Assembly: GCA_003599485.1 (NCBI GenBank)
Contig: QZKM01000032.1
Span: 1 to 38,733, forward strand
Length of the DNA: 38,733 bases
Source of the DNA: Gammaproteobacteria bacterium
GTDB lineage: Bacteria; Pseudomonadota; Gammaproteobacteria; SURF-13
Reading direction: 5' to 3'
Shown here: positions 1 through 9,651 of the stretch, piece after piece
Layout of the letters: each line of letters opens with the position of its first letter
Position numbering within the stretch: the stretch's first letter is position 1
Notes under the pieces: generated by a model
What the model was told of the DNA's origin: nothing
Database searches by the model: none
Seen by the model: the letters and a program-made list of their open reading frames with translations, nothing else
Translations under genes and position numbers: made by a program

Positions 1-275
1 TTGTCCACGCTCGATCCGCCTGCGGTGAACAGGCTGCTCAGCCCTACCTGGATAGGGCTGTGGCCGGGCGGTGCGGCGGTATGAGCGGGCGGGCGGGTTT
101 GTTGGGCCACGTTCTCCATGGCGCCGATGCTCGCTTTTAAAGCCCTTATCTCCTGCTCAAGCTGCTGCAGGCGTTGCTGCAATACCTCGGCGTCGTCGGC
201 CAGCAGAGCGCCTGAAAAACCAAGCATGCAGGCGGCCGCGGCCGCCCGCGAGTAACGGGTGAATTTATTCAACAT
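1..275 (-). CDS. Secreted/outer-membrane protein N-terminus (partial, runs off window): signal peptide followed by short coiled coil
   Basis: Minus-strand ORF open from ATG at 275 to window edge: MLNKFTRYSRAAAAACMLGFSGALLADDAEVLQQRLQQLEQEIRALKASIGAMENVAQQ...IQVGLSSLFTAGGSSVD; signal peptide-like start and heptad-like segment. Confidence 0.65.
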   Translation of the reverse strand, partial: MLNKFTRYSRAAAAACMLGFSGALLADDAEVLQQRLQQLEQEIRALKASIGAMENVAQQTRPPAHTAAPPGHSPIQVGLSSLFTAGGSSVD

Positions 276-300
276 ACACGACTCCTGTATCTATCCTGTT

Positions 301-340
301 AAAAAAACCAAGCCCACGGCGCGCCGGATGCGGCGCGCCG
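301..340 (-). terminator. Putative Rho-independent terminator (minus strand)
   Basis: Minus strand reads CGGCGCGCC-GCATCC-GGCGCGCCG, then TGGGCTTGGTTTTTTT; strong GC stem followed by a T tract, downstream of ORF 669..367. Confidence 0.5.
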
Positions 341-366
341 CGACAGTAAACTACCGGTGAAAAAAA

Positions 367-669
367 TCAGGAGGGTAAGGGAGGGGCGCGGATAGGCTGC
401 AGGCGCAGCGAGGTTTGAGTGTAGGGTGAAGCGGAGATGAAGGCCAAAATGAAAACCAGAATAAGCAGCAAAGGTGGCGGGGCGGACGCGCACCACAGCG
501 CACCCGGCACATGACTGAGCTGACATTCGCTGTGACCGGCAGGGCCGCTGCCGCCCTCCACCAGTTCATGCTGGCTGACATGCAGCGTTGCGGACAGCAG
601 CAGCAACACGAGCAACAGGCCGGCCGTCCTGTTCAGACGTATGTTGCTGCGGAAAAGTTTCAAATGCAT
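367..669 (-). CDS. Small hypothetical membrane protein with His/Cys-containing segment
   Basis: 100 aa ORF, hydrophobic helices flanking HVSQHELVEGG..GHSECQLSH; divergent from the Fur-family gene. Confidence 0.55.
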   Translation of the reverse strand: MHLKLFRSNIRLNRTAGLLLVLLLLSATLHVSQHELVEGGSGPAGHSECQLSHVPGALWCASAPPPLLLILVFILAFISASPYTQTSLRLQPIRAPPLPS

Positions 670-770
670 GGGGGCGTCATCTTACCGTTATATTCCGGCA
701 TGGGGACAAGGGAGCGGCGCCTGCCGGATGCCAATACCTCCATTCACGGCTGGACGTTCGCGCAGCGCTA

Positions 771-789
771 AATGCAATAGAGTTGCATT
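771..789. promoter_or_regulatory. Zur/Fur-box-like palindrome AATGCAA-TAGAG-TTGCATT
   Basis: Perfect 7-5-7 inverted repeat in the intergenic region between the divergent membrane ORF and the Fur-family regulator. Confidence 0.6.
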
Positions 790-820
790 CCATGATTGGC
801 GCATAGTACACTAACGAAGT

Positions 821-1321
821 ATGGAAATCCAGTTTTCCAACACCGCCGAAGATATGATCCGTCATACGGGTGCGCGGGTGACAACGGCGCGCGTCCGGGT
901 GTTGGCGTCATTATTGAAGGCGGGGCGCGCGCTGTCGCATCATGAAATAGCGAGCCTTCTTAACCGGGGTTATGTTGTTGACCGTGTCACTGTATACCGG
1001 GTACTGGAATGGCTGATCCGGCAGCGCCTCGCCCACAAAATTCCGGGCGATGACCGAGTGTGGCGATTTAATGTGGCCGATGAAAAGCGTGCCGGGCAGC
1101 ATGCACACTTCAGATGCAATTGCTGTTGCAGGGTATTTTGCCTGAAGGACACCGGCAAATCCTGTTCAATCAGACTGCCGCAAGGCTATCGCGCACAAAA
1201 ACTTGAATTAACCGTTAAAGGCCTGTGCGCTGAATGTTTGCCCGGTAAAAACCGGCACAAGCCTTCTGTCAACAAAAAGCTGCCATGCAATATGGCGAAA
1301 CACCCGCCGGCGCGATGCTGA
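821..1321 (+). CDS. zur: Fur-family metalloregulator, probably Zur
   Basis: Winged-helix Fur pattern (TTARVRVLASLLKAGRALSHHEIASLLNR..VDRVTVYRVLEWLIRQRLAHKI), HAHFRCNCC and LCAEC metal-site Cys motifs. Confidence 0.8.
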   Translation: MEIQFSNTAEDMIRHTGARVTTARVRVLASLLKAGRALSHHEIASLLNRGYVVDRVTVYRVLEWLIRQRLAHKIPGDDRVWRFNVADEKRAGQHAHFRCNCCCRVFCLKDTGKSCSIRLPQGYRAQKLELTVKGLCAECLPGKNRHKPSVNKKLPCNMAKHPPARC

Positions 1322-1343
1322 TGCCTTCTGTTCTTTTGGTATG

Positions 1344-1370
1344 CTTATATGCAACATTGTTGCATATAAG
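1344..1370. promoter_or_regulatory. 27-bp perfect palindromic operator CTTATATGCAAC-ATT-GTTGCATATAAG (Zur-box-like)
   Basis: Perfect 12-3-12 inverted repeat just upstream of the MerC-domain gene; shares ATGCAA..TTGCAT core with 771-789. Confidence 0.7.
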
Positions 1371-1446
1371 GCAAGCTATGAGCGGCCTCGCGCTGTCTGG
1401 ACGAAAGTCCGCTCGATGATGAAGCAGACGAAGGAAATATACGAAA

Positions 1447-1893
1447 ATGTTTGCGAAACATACCCCGCACTGGGACAACACGGGCATTTACGCCTCCGGA
1501 CTATGTGTGGCGCACTGCTTGATGCTGCCGGTGATGGCGGCATTTTTACCCTGGTTCGGCCTTGAATTTCTTGCGCAGGACATCACCCATCAAGCCATGG
1601 TGTTGCTGCTGATCGGGTTTGGACTATGCGCCTTCATTCCGGGCTACCGGCTGCACGGCAAATTTTGGGTGGCCACGTTTGCCCTGATGGGCTGGGTTAT
1701 TGCGGCGTTCGCCGCTTTTTCCGCCGGCGAAATATTCGGCGAGTACTGGGAAACGCTGCTCACCATTCTCGGCAGTGCAATACTTATTACCGCGCACCTT
1801 AAAAACCTCAGCTTTTGCCGCCTTTGCGCATTATGCACAGGGCAGATGGCGTACACGCAGTCCTGCCCTGGGCAGGAAACCCCAAAGAACTAG
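1447..1893 (+). CDS. MerC-domain membrane protein
   Basis: GLCVAHCLMLPVMAAFLPWF start, four hydrophobic helices, Cys-rich C-terminal SFCRLCALCTGQ; MerC-like. Confidence 0.75.
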   Translation: MFAKHTPHWDNTGIYASGLCVAHCLMLPVMAAFLPWFGLEFLAQDITHQAMVLLLIGFGLCAFIPGYRLHGKFWVATFALMGWVIAAFAAFSAGEIFGEYWETLLTILGSAILITAHLKNLSFCRLCALCTGQMAYTQSCPGQETPKN

Positions 1894-3665
1894 GCTTTCA
1901 TGTTCACCTGCAACCAATGCTCCAGCAGCGCCAGATGCCACAGCTTGCTGCCTTGCAGCGGCGTCAGGTATTTTTCCGGCGCGGCCAGCAGTTTTTCCAC
2001 GTAGGCGCGCTGAAACAGACCGCGCCGGCGGCAGGCTTCGGAATGGAGCACCTCGCGCATGAAATTCAGAAATTCGCCACGCACGTATTTCAGCGCGGGC
2101 ATGGGAAAGTAGCCCTTGGGGCGGTCTATCACGGCGTCGGGCAGCAGTCCGCGCGCGATGGCTTTTACCGGATGTTTGCCGCCGCTTTTCAGTTTTAATT
2201 CCGGCGGCATGCTCAGGGCCAGCTCCACCAGTTCGTGATCGAGAAACGGCACGCGCGCCTCCAGCCCGAAGGCCATGGTCATGTTGTCCACGCGCTTGAC
2301 TGGATCATCCACGATGAGGGTGGTGACATCCATGCGCAGCACGCGATCCAGAAACGTATCGGCGCCCGGCGCGGCGAGTAGCCCGGCGATGTGCTCCGAG
2401 GTGTAATCCGCGCCGTGATAATCGGGCGCAACGGTTTCCAGGAATTCCTGATGCGTGCGATCAAAATAATGTTTGCGGAAACGCTCCAGGTCGCTGCCGC
2501 TTTCGGCCTGCATCAGCGGATACCAGAAATAGCCGCCGAATACTTCATCCGCACCCTGCCCGCTCTGTACCACTTTAACCTGTTTCGACACGCGCTCGGC
2601 CAGCAGATAAAACGCCACGGCGTCCTGCGCTACCATCGGTTCGGACATGCTGCGCACGCATTCCGGCAGGCGTGCCAGCACGTCGCCGTTGGGAATTAAA
2701 AAACGCTGATGCTGCGTGGCGTAGCGCGCGGCAATCTGGTCGGAATATTCAAACTCGCTGCCTTTCTCCTGTGCCGCGTCTTCAAAGCCGATGGAAAAAG
2801 TACGCAGGTTCTTCTGCCCGGCCTCGGCAAGCAGCGCGACAATCAGGCTGGAGTCGAGCCCCCCGGAAAGCAGTACCCCCACCGGCACGTCGGCGATCAG
2901 GCGGCGTTTTTCCACCGCCGCGCGCAGTTTTTGATGCACGGCTGCTATCCATTCCGGTTCGGATTTCGCCCGCGCCGGGCGCACCGCCATCGGTTCCCAA
3001 TAGCGGCGCGTGGCGCTACGGCCTTGTGCATCCACGGTCATGGTAGTGGCGGGCGCGAGCTTGCGTATGCCTTGTAAAATCGTGCGCGGCGCGGGGATGA
3101 CCGCGTGCAGCGTGAGCTGATGGTGCAATGCAACGGGATCAATGCGTGTATCCACGTCACCCGCGGCGAGCAAGGCCTGGGTGGTGGAGGCGAAGCGGAA
3201 ATAATTTTTGCCTTGCGTATAGTAAAGCGGCTTGATGCCCAAGCGGTCGCGCGCCATGAACAGCGTTTGTCTTTTCGCGTCCCACACGGCGAAGGCGAAC
3301 ATGCCGTGCAGCTTTTCCACGCAGCGTTCGCCCCAGGCGGCATACGCCTTGAGTATCACTTCGGTGTCGCCGCCGGAAAAAAAGGTGTAGCCTTGCGCCT
3401 GCAATTCCTCGCGCAACGGCTGGTAATTGTAAATCGTGCCGTTGAACACGATGGCAAGGTCGAGAGCCTTGTCCACCATGGGCTGGTGCGAGCGCTGCGA
3501 CAAGTCTATGATAGCGAGCCGGCGGTGGCCGAAGGCGAGCGGGCCATCGCTGTAAAAGCCGCCGTCGTCCGGCCCGCGCCGCACCAACGCCCCGGTCATG
3601 CGCCGTACCGCCGCCGCATCGGGAATGGCGTGATCCAGCCGCAGTTCGCCGCTAATGCCGCACAC
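1890..3665 (-). CDS. asnB: Asparagine synthetase-like amidotransferase; N-acetylglutaminylglutamine amidotransferase type
   Basis: Class II glutaminase start (GTG)-CGISGELR, SGGLDSSL PPi-loop motif; LERFRKHYFDRTHQEF, VDDPVKRVDNMTMAFGLEARVPFLDHELVELA and DRPKGYFPMPALKYVRG resemble NAGGN-type amidotransferases. Confidence 0.85.
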   Translation of the reverse strand: MCGISGELRLDHAIPDAAAVRRMTGALVRRGPDDGGFYSDGPLAFGHRRLAIIDLSQRSHQPMVDKALDLAIVFNGTIYNYQPLREELQAQGYTFFSGGDTEVILKAYAAWGERCVEKLHGMFAFAVWDAKRQTLFMARDRLGIKPLYYTQGKNYFRFASTTQALLAAGDVDTRIDPVALHHQLTLHAVIPAPRTILQGIRKLAPATTMTVDAQGRSATRRYWEPMAVRPARAKSEPEWIAAVHQKLRAAVEKRRLIADVPVGVLLSGGLDSSLIVALLAEAGQKNLRTFSIGFEDAAQEKGSEFEYSDQIAARYATQHQRFLIPNGDVLARLPECVRSMSEPMVAQDAVAFYLLAERVSKQVKVVQSGQGADEVFGGYFWYPLMQAESGSDLERFRKHYFDRTHQEFLETVAPDYHGADYTSEHIAGLLAAPGADTFLDRVLRMDVTTLIVDDPVKRVDNMTMAFGLEARVPFLDHELVELALSMPPELKLKSGGKHPVKAIARGLLPDAVIDRPKGYFPMPALKYVRGEFLNFMREVLHSEACRRRGLFQRAYVEKLLAAPEKYLTPLQGSKLWHLALLEHWLQVNMKA

Positions 3666-3765
3666 GTTCCGGGGGGTTGCTATGTTGTTGCATTGTCCGG
3701 CGCGCTGCTTTACTCTTTAAAGCCGCACCCATCTCCTGTCGTCAACCTTAACGAGGATGAACACT

Positions 3766-3858
3766 ATGAAGAATCCACTTGATTCGATTGCCGGAACCAT
3801 TATATCAGGCCTGGTATTGACGGTTATTCTGGTGCTGGTTGCCAACGCGATCGCATAA
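3766..3858 (+). CDS. 30-aa single-TM small protein
   Basis: ATG..TAA encoding MKNPLDSIAGTIISGLVLTVILVLVANAIA with purine-rich AACGAGG upstream; directly precedes the PuuD-like gene. Below the ORF-track cutoff. Confidence 0.6.
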   Translation: MKNPLDSIAGTIISGLVLTVILVLVANAIA

Positions 3859-3880
3859 CTTTAAACGAGGGGAACACGTC

Positions 3881-4366
3881 ATGGAATTACTGCCGTTGAT
3901 TGAACGCTGGGTACATTTTCTCGCGGGCATCGCCTGGATCGGCCTGCTCTATTATTTCAACCTGGTGCAAGCCCCCGCGATGGCGGCGGCCAACGCCGAT
4001 ACGGGCGGGCCGGGGGGCGCGGGCATCACCAAATATGTGCTGCCGCGCGCGCTGCTCTGGTTCCGCTGGGCGGCGTTGGTCACCTGGCTCGCGGGCGCGG
4101 CGTTGCTGGGCGAGCGTTTTGTCTCCGCCTTCACCCTGCAGGGCGATGATGCCGTGATCGGCATCGGCGCCTGGCTCGGCACGATCATGTTATTGAACGT
4201 GTGGGGTCTGATCTGGCCCAACCAGAAAAAGGTGCTGGGGCTGAAACCGGCCACCGATCAGGAAAAGGCCAAGGCGCGCCGCGTGGCGTTTCTGACCTCG
4301 CGCGTCAACACCGCTCTGTCCATTCCCATGCTGTATTTTATGGCGGCGTCCGCGCACGGCATTTAG
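3881..4366 (+). CDS. Urate hydroxylase PuuD-like membrane protein (no cytochrome domain)
   Basis: MELLPLIERWVHFLAGIAWIGLLYYFNLVQAPAMA..., multiple TM helices; RBS GAGGGG before ATG 3881. Confidence 0.65.
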   Translation: MELLPLIERWVHFLAGIAWIGLLYYFNLVQAPAMAAANADTGGPGGAGITKYVLPRALLWFRWAALVTWLAGAALLGERFVSAFTLQGDDAVIGIGAWLGTIMLLNVWGLIWPNQKKVLGLKPATDQEKAKARRVAFLTSRVNTALSIPMLYFMAASAHGI

Positions 4367-4413
4367 TATTTATCCGCCAGCGGATAAGCGGTAAAATACC
4401 AACTTCATAACGT

Positions 4414-4451
4414 GGCGGCCCCCTGACCGGGGGGCTGCCATTTTATTTTTT
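4414..4451 (+). terminator. Rho-independent terminator
   Basis: GGCGGCCCCC-TGACC-GGGGGGCTGCC stem (one wobble) followed by ATTTTATTTTTT. Confidence 0.8.
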
Positions 4452-4468
4452 CCGGAACGGAATTCGGC

Positions 4469-5647
4469 ATGGCTGATTCGCTAATGAACACGCACAACCG
4501 CCTGCCCGTGGCCTTCGACCACGGCAAGGGCGCGTGGCTGTGGGACACGCAAGGCAAAAAATATCTCGACGCAATCGCCGGGATTGCGGTGTGCGGCCTG
4601 GGCCACGCCCACCCGGCGGTGGCCGAGGCCCTGTGCGCGCAGTCCAAGCGGCTGTTGCATACCTCCAATATCTACACCATCACCAAGCAGCAGGAGCTCG
4701 GCGCCGAACTTGCGCGCCTGTCGGGTTTGGACAAGGTGTTTTTCTGCAATTCCGGCGCGGAGGCGAACGAGGCCGCGATCAAGCTCGCGCGCCTGCATGG
4801 GCACCGTAAAAACATCGAGGTTCCGGCCATCATCGTCATGGAAGGCAGCTTTCACGGGCGCACGCTCGCCACGCTCGCCGCCACCGGCAATAAAAAAATA
4901 CAGGCCGGGTTCGAGCCGCTGGTGCAGGGTTTCGTGCGCGCGCCGTATAACGACATCGGCGCATTAAACCGCATCGCGCAAAAAAATCACGACGTCGCCG
5001 CTGTGCTGGTGGAGCCGGTGCAGGGGGAGGGCGGGATACAGATACCGGATGACGATTATCTTGCCGCGGTGCGCGCCGTGTGCGACGAGCACGGCTGGCT
5101 GATGATGCTGGACGAGGTGCAGACCGGCATGTGCCGCACCGGGAAGTGGTTTGCCTTTCAGTACACCGGCGTGACGCCCGATGTAATGACGCTGGCCAAG
5201 AGCCTTGGCAACGGCGTGCCCATCGGCGCGTGTCTCGCGCGTGGCGCGGCGGCAGGGTTATTTCAGCCCGGCAGCCATGCCACCACCTTCGGCGGCAACC
5301 CCCTGGTGTGCAGCGCCGCGCTCGCCGTGGTGAAGACGCTGGTGCAGGAAAAGCTGGGTGAGCGCGCCGCCCTGCTCGGCGCGCGTATGCTGGCCGGATT
5401 TACCCGTGCGCTGGAGGGGCAGGGCCACGTGGCTGCAATACGCGGCAAGGGCCTGATGATCGGCATTGAACTGAATCGTCCCTGCGCCGATCTGGTGCCG
5501 CGCGCGCTGGCGCAAGGGCTGCTGATTAACGTCACCGCCGAGCGCGTGGTGCGCCTGCTGCCGCCGCTCGTCATCAGCGAAACCGAGGCGGATCAGATCG
5601 TCGCGGGCGTCAGCGAGCTGATTAAAAACTTCGCCGGAGCCGCGTGA
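4469..5647 (+). CDS. argD: Acetylornithine aminotransferase
   Basis: Class III aminotransferase motifs [53 protein letters not shown]. Confidence 0.93.
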   Translation: MADSLMNTHNRLPVAFDHGKGAWLWDTQGKKYLDAIAGIAVCGLGHAHPAVAEALCAQSKRLLHTSNIYTITKQQELGAELARLSGLDKVFFCNSGAEANEAAIKLARLHGHRKNIEVPAIIVMEGSFHGRTLATLAATGNKKIQAGFEPLVQGFVRAPYNDIGALNRIAQKNHDVAAVLVEPVQGEGGIQIPDDDYLAAVRAVCDEHGWLMMLDEVQTGMCRTGKWFAFQYTGVTPDVMTLAKSLGNGVPIGACLARGAAAGLFQPGSHATTFGGNPLVCSAALAVVKTLVQEKLGERAALLGARMLAGFTRALEGQGHVAAIRGKGLMIGIELNRPCADLVPRALAQGLLINVTAERVVRLLPPLVISETEADQIVAGVSELIKNFAGAA

Positions 5648-5648
5648 C

Positions 5649-6548
5649 ATGGGCGCACGGCATTTTCTGACCTTGAGCGATCTAAGCCCGGATGAATTGA
5701 CGGCGCTGCTGAAACGCGCTATTGAGCTCAAGGCCATGCAACGCGCGGGCGTACGTCACGAATTTTTGAAAAACAAGGTGCTCGCCATGGTGTTCGAGAA
5801 ATCCTCCACCCGCACGCGCGTGTCGTTCGAGAGCGCCATGATCCAGTGCGGCGGCGGCGCGATTTTTCTCTCGCCGCGCGACACGCAGCTTGGCCGCGGC
5901 GAGCCGATTGAGGACACCGCACGCGTGTTGTCGCGCATGTCGGATGTGATCGTGGTGCGCACCTTTGAGCACGAAAAACTGGAGCGCTTCGCCGCGCATT
6001 CCGGTGTGCCGGTCATTAACGCGCTCACCGACAAATATCATCCCTGCCAGGTGCTCGCGGATTTGCAGACCTATATCGAACATCGCGGCTCCATCAAGGG
6101 CAAGACCGTGGCCTGGGTGGGTGACGGCAACAATATGTGCCATTCCTACATCGAGGCGGCGGGTTTATTCAGTTTCCACCTGCGCGTCTCCACGCCGCCC
6201 GGCTACGACCCCGATCATGCGCTGCTCAGGAACGCCAAAAGTGTCGAACTGGTGCGTGATCCGATGCAGGCGGCGCACGGCGCCGATCTCGTCGTTACCG
6301 ACGTGTGGGCCAGCATGGGGCAGGAAGAAGAGCAGGCCGCGCGCGCGCGCGACTTCGCGGATTATCAGGTGAACGGAAAACTCATGGCGCGCGCTAAACC
6401 GGACGCGCTGTTCATGCACTGCCTGCCCGCGCACCGGGGGGAAGAGGTGAGCGCCGAGGTCATAGACGGACCGCACAGCGTGGTGTGGGATGAAGCGGAA
6501 AACCGCCTGCACGCGCAGAAGGCGCTGTTGGAGAAGCTGCTTGCCTGA
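5649..6548 (+). CDS. argF: Ornithine carbamoyltransferase
   Basis: [13 protein letters not shown] carbamoyl-P loop, [31 protein letters not shown]; adjacent to argD. Confidence 0.95.
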   Translation: MGARHFLTLSDLSPDELTALLKRAIELKAMQRAGVRHEFLKNKVLAMVFEKSSTRTRVSFESAMIQCGGGAIFLSPRDTQLGRGEPIEDTARVLSRMSDVIVVRTFEHEKLERFAAHSGVPVINALTDKYHPCQVLADLQTYIEHRGSIKGKTVAWVGDGNNMCHSYIEAAGLFSFHLRVSTPPGYDPDHALLRNAKSVELVRDPMQAAHGADLVVTDVWASMGQEEEQAARARDFADYQVNGKLMARAKPDALFMHCLPAHRGEEVSAEVIDGPHSVVWDEAENRLHAQKALLEKLLA

Positions 6549-6563
6549 ACGCCGCTGAAGGCG

Positions 6564-8000
6564 TTACGCTGTGCCGCCCACCGTCAGGCCGTCAATACGC
6601 AGCGTCGGCTGGCCGACGCCCACCGGCACGCTCTGGCCTTCCTTGCCGCAGGTGCCGACGCCGTCGTCCAGCTTTAAATCATTGCCGGTCATGGAGACGC
6701 GCATCAGCACGTCCGGCCCGTTGCCGATCAGCGTGGCGCCTTTCACCGGGCGGGTGATTTTTCCCTTTTCGATGAGATAGGCTTCGCTGGCGGAGAACAC
6801 GAATTTTCCGGACGTGATGTCCACTTGCCCGCCGCCGAAATTGACGGCGTAAAGTCCCTTGTCCACCGAGGCGATGATTTCCTCCGGCGCGTATTTTCCC
6901 GCCAGCATGTAGGTATTGGTCATGCGCGGCATGGGCAGGTGCGCGTATGACTCGCGCCGCCCGTTGCCGGTGGGCGCCGCGCCCATCAGGCGCGCGTTGA
7001 GCTTGTCCTGGATATAGCCTTTAAGTATGCCGTTTTCGATCAGCGTGGTGCATTGCGTGGGCGTGCCTTCGTCATCCAGGTTGAGCGAGCCGCGGCGATG
7101 GGCGAGCGTGCCGTCGTCCACCACGGTGCACTGTTCCGAGGCGACGCGCTCCCCGATGCGCCCGGCGAACGCCGAACTGCCCTTGCGATTGAAGTCTCCT
7201 TCCAGGCCGTGACCGATGGCCTCGTGCAGCAAAATCCCCGGCCAGCCGGGGCCGAGCACCACCTGCATGGTTCCGGCCGGCGCGGCCACGGCGTCGAGAT
7301 TGACCAGCGCCTGACGCACCGCTTCGCGCGCGAAATTCAGGCCGCGCCCGTTTTCCAGAAAATACTCATAGCCCACGCGCCCGCCGCCGCCCGCGCCGCC
7401 CTGTTCGCGCCGCCCGTTGTGTTCCACGATCACGCTCACGTTCAGGCGCACCAGCGGACGGACGTCGGCGGCGAGCGTGCCGTCGCTGGCCGCGATCAGC
7501 ATCACGTCATGGGTGGAGGCGAGGCTCACCATGACCTGCTGCACGCGCGGATCGAGTCTGCGCGCCTCGCGGTCCATCATCTCCATCAACCCTATCTTGG
7601 CGGTTTCGTCCAGCGTGTTTAGCGGGTCGAGCGGTACGTACAACCGGTGTCCGGCGCGGCCTTGCCAGGCGGCGAGCGAGGTTTGCCGACCGCTGCGGGC
7701 GATGGCGCGCGCCGCCTGCGCGGCAGCGTTAAGCGCGGGCAGCACGAGCTCGTCGGAATAGGCAAAGCCGGTCTTCTCGCCGGAGAGCGCGCGCACCCCC
7801 ACGCCCTGCTCGATGTTGTGCGAGCCTTCCTTGACGATGCCGTCCTCCAGCGCCCAGGATTCGGAGCGGCTCAGTTGAAAATACAAATCGGCGCTGTCCA
7901 CGCCGGGCTGCATGAGCTGATCCAGCACGCGCGACAGTTCAGTGTCGCCGAGGCCGCCGGGGTCAAGCAGGGTCTGGCGCGCGATGTCGAGGTTGTTCAT
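6564..8000 (-). CDS. tldD: Metalloprotease TldD
   Basis: [22 protein letters not shown] and [28 protein letters not shown] characteristic of TldD. Confidence 0.95.
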   Translation of the reverse strand: MNNLDIARQTLLDPGGLGDTELSRVLDQLMQPGVDSADLYFQLSRSESWALEDGIVKEGSHNIEQGVGVRALSGEKTGFAYSDELVLPALNAAAQAARAIARSGRQTSLAAWQGRAGHRLYVPLDPLNTLDETAKIGLMEMMDREARRLDPRVQQVMVSLASTHDVMLIAASDGTLAADVRPLVRLNVSVIVEHNGRREQGGAGGGGRVGYEYFLENGRGLNFAREAVRQALVNLDAVAAPAGTMQVVLGPGWPGILLHEAIGHGLEGDFNRKGSSAFAGRIGERVASEQCTVVDDGTLAHRRGSLNLDDEGTPTQCTTLIENGILKGYIQDKLNARLMGAAPTGNGRRESYAHLPMPRMTNTYMLAGKYAPEEIIASVDKGLYAVNFGGGQVDITSGKFVFSASEAYLIEKGKITRPVKGATLIGNGPDVLMRVSMTGNDLKLDDGVGTCGKEGQSVPVGVGQPTLRIDGLTVGGTA

Positions 8001-8051
8001 TAGAGAGGTAATGTGGCCGGTGTGCCGGGAGTTAAAGTGCTATTTTACCAC

Positions 8052-8798
8052 TTACTGCGCGCCGCATACCGGGCAGGCGGGGTCTTTCTGGAGCTTAACC
8101 GTGCGCCATTCCATGCTGAGGGCATCCAGCAGCAGCAGGCGCCCGGTCAGGGTTGCGCCGATACCGGTGATCAGTTTGATGACCTCAACCGCCTGTACCG
8201 CGCCGATTACACCCGGCACCGGCGCGAGCACGCCGAGTTGAGCGCAGCCTTCCTCCGCGCCGGGGCCGTCCCGGTACAAACAGCGGTAGCACGCGCTGCC
8301 GGCGTGGCGCAGGTCGAATACCGTCACCTGCCCTTCCATGCGTATCGCCGCGCCGGACACCAGCGGTTTTTTTGCACGCACGCAGGCGGAGTTGAGCGCG
8401 AAGCGGGTGGCGAAGTTATCGCTCGCATCGGCCACTACGTCGGCTTGTCCTACTTCGTGCGTAAGCTCGTCTCCGGTCAAGCGTTTATTGAAAACGGTGA
8501 TGTTGACTTCGGGGTTGAGCGCCAGCAGCGCGTCACGCGCGGAGCCGGTCTTGGCGCGTCCTACGTCGCGGGTGCGGTGCATGATCTGGCGTTGCAGATT
8601 GGACAAGTCCACCTGGTCATCATCGGAGATCACCAGATGTCCGGCACCGGCCGCGGCGAGATACATGGCAAGCGGCGAGCCGAGACCGCCGAGGCCAATA
8701 ATCAGCACGCGCGCATCCAGCAGTTTTTGCTGTCCTTCCTGGCCCACCTGCGCCAACAGTATCTGGCGGCTGTAGCGTTGTAACTGCTCGTCATTCAT
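8052..8798 (-). CDS. moeB: HesA/MoeB/ThiF family adenylyltransferase (MoeB)
   Basis: LLDARVLIIGLGGLGSPLAMYLAAAGAG, DDDQVDLSNLQRQ, SACYRCLYRDGP, CPVCGA zinc motif. Confidence 0.9.
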   Translation of the reverse strand: MNDEQLQRYSRQILLAQVGQEGQQKLLDARVLIIGLGGLGSPLAMYLAAAGAGHLVISDDDQVDLSNLQRQIMHRTRDVGRAKTGSARDALLALNPEVNITVFNKRLTGDELTHEVGQADVVADASDNFATRFALNSACVRAKKPLVSGAAIRMEGQVTVFDLRHAGSACYRCLYRDGPGAEEGCAQLGVLAPVPGVIGAVQAVEVIKLITGIGATLTGRLLLLDALSMEWRTVKLQKDPACPVCGAQ

Positions 8799-9651
8799 AA
8801 GCGTTCCAGCACGCGACGGTCACGCGCGCTACGCCGCCGAGGTCAGGGTGGTCTTGTATGTTTCGGTAACCGAGCGCGGCAAGGAGTTCCATCATGGCCG
8901 GGGCCTGATCGTAACCATGTTCCAGCAGCAGCCAGCCACCCTGCGTGAAATGTCCGCGCGCCTGCGCCGCAATCACACGCAACTGCTGCAAACCATCCGC
9001 ACCGGCCACCAGTGCGAGTTGCGGCTCAAAGCGCAAATCATGCAGGTGCGGATCATTGCCCCTCACGTAAGGCGGATTGGACACAATCACGTCAAAGCGT
9101 TCGTTTTGCAGCGCGCTGAACCAGTCGCCCAGGCGAAATGCCACGTTGCGGGTGTTGAGGCGCGCGGCGTTGGCGCGCGCGACTTCCAGCGCGGCGGGTG
9201 AAATATCGGTGGCGATGAATTGGCAATGCGGGCGCTCGTGCGCAAGGGCGAGGGCGATTGCGCCCGATCCGGCGCCGAGGTCGGCGATGCGCCAGGCGGC
9301 GTCAGCGGGAATTTTTTGCAGCGCCAGCTCCACCAGCAATTCGGTCTCCGGGCGCGGGATCAGCACGTCCGGCGTCACCCGCAGCTCCAGCGACCAGAAT
9401 CCGCGCGCGCCGGTGAGATAGGCGGAGGGTTCACCCTGCGCGCGGCGCGTGACCAGCGTATCGAACTCGCCTGACTGCGCCGGGGTGAGCGCCTGATCGG
9501 GATGGAGATGCAGTTTGCTGCGCGGCAGGTTCAATACATGCGCCAGCAGCAGCTCCGCCTCCAGCGCGGGGTTTTCATAATGCGCCAGGCGCCGCACGGC
9601 CTGTTGCAGCGCCGCGGCGAGGGTAACGCGCACCGCCTGCTGCGCGCTCAT
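8791..9651 (-). CDS. prmC: Peptide chain release factor N(5)-glutamine methyltransferase
   Basis: IADLGAGSGAIALALA, VSNPPYV; downstream of prfA. Confidence 0.94.
   Translation of the reverse strand: MSAQQAVRVTLAAALQQAVRRLAHYENPALEAELLLAHVLNLPRSKLHLHPDQALTPAQSGEFDTLVTRRAQGEPSAYLTGARGFWSLELRVTPDVLIPRPETELLVELALQKIPADAAWRIADLGAGSGAIALALAHERPHCQFIATDISPAALEVARANAARLNTRNVAFRLGDWFSALQNERFDVIVSNPPYVRGNDPHLHDLRFEPQLALVAGADGLQQLRVIAAQARGHFTQGGWLLLEHGYDQAPAMMELLAALGYRNIQDHPDLGGVARVTVACWNAYE

Noticed and set aside
1447-1893. Mercury-resistance operon
   Set aside because: Only a MerC-domain gene is present; no merR, merT, merP or merA, and the upstream operator is Zur-like.
3672-3700. Third Zur box upstream of the amidotransferase (ATGTTGTTGCATTGT)
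   Set aside because: Only one half-site (TTGCAT) with no matching inverted half at the right spacing.
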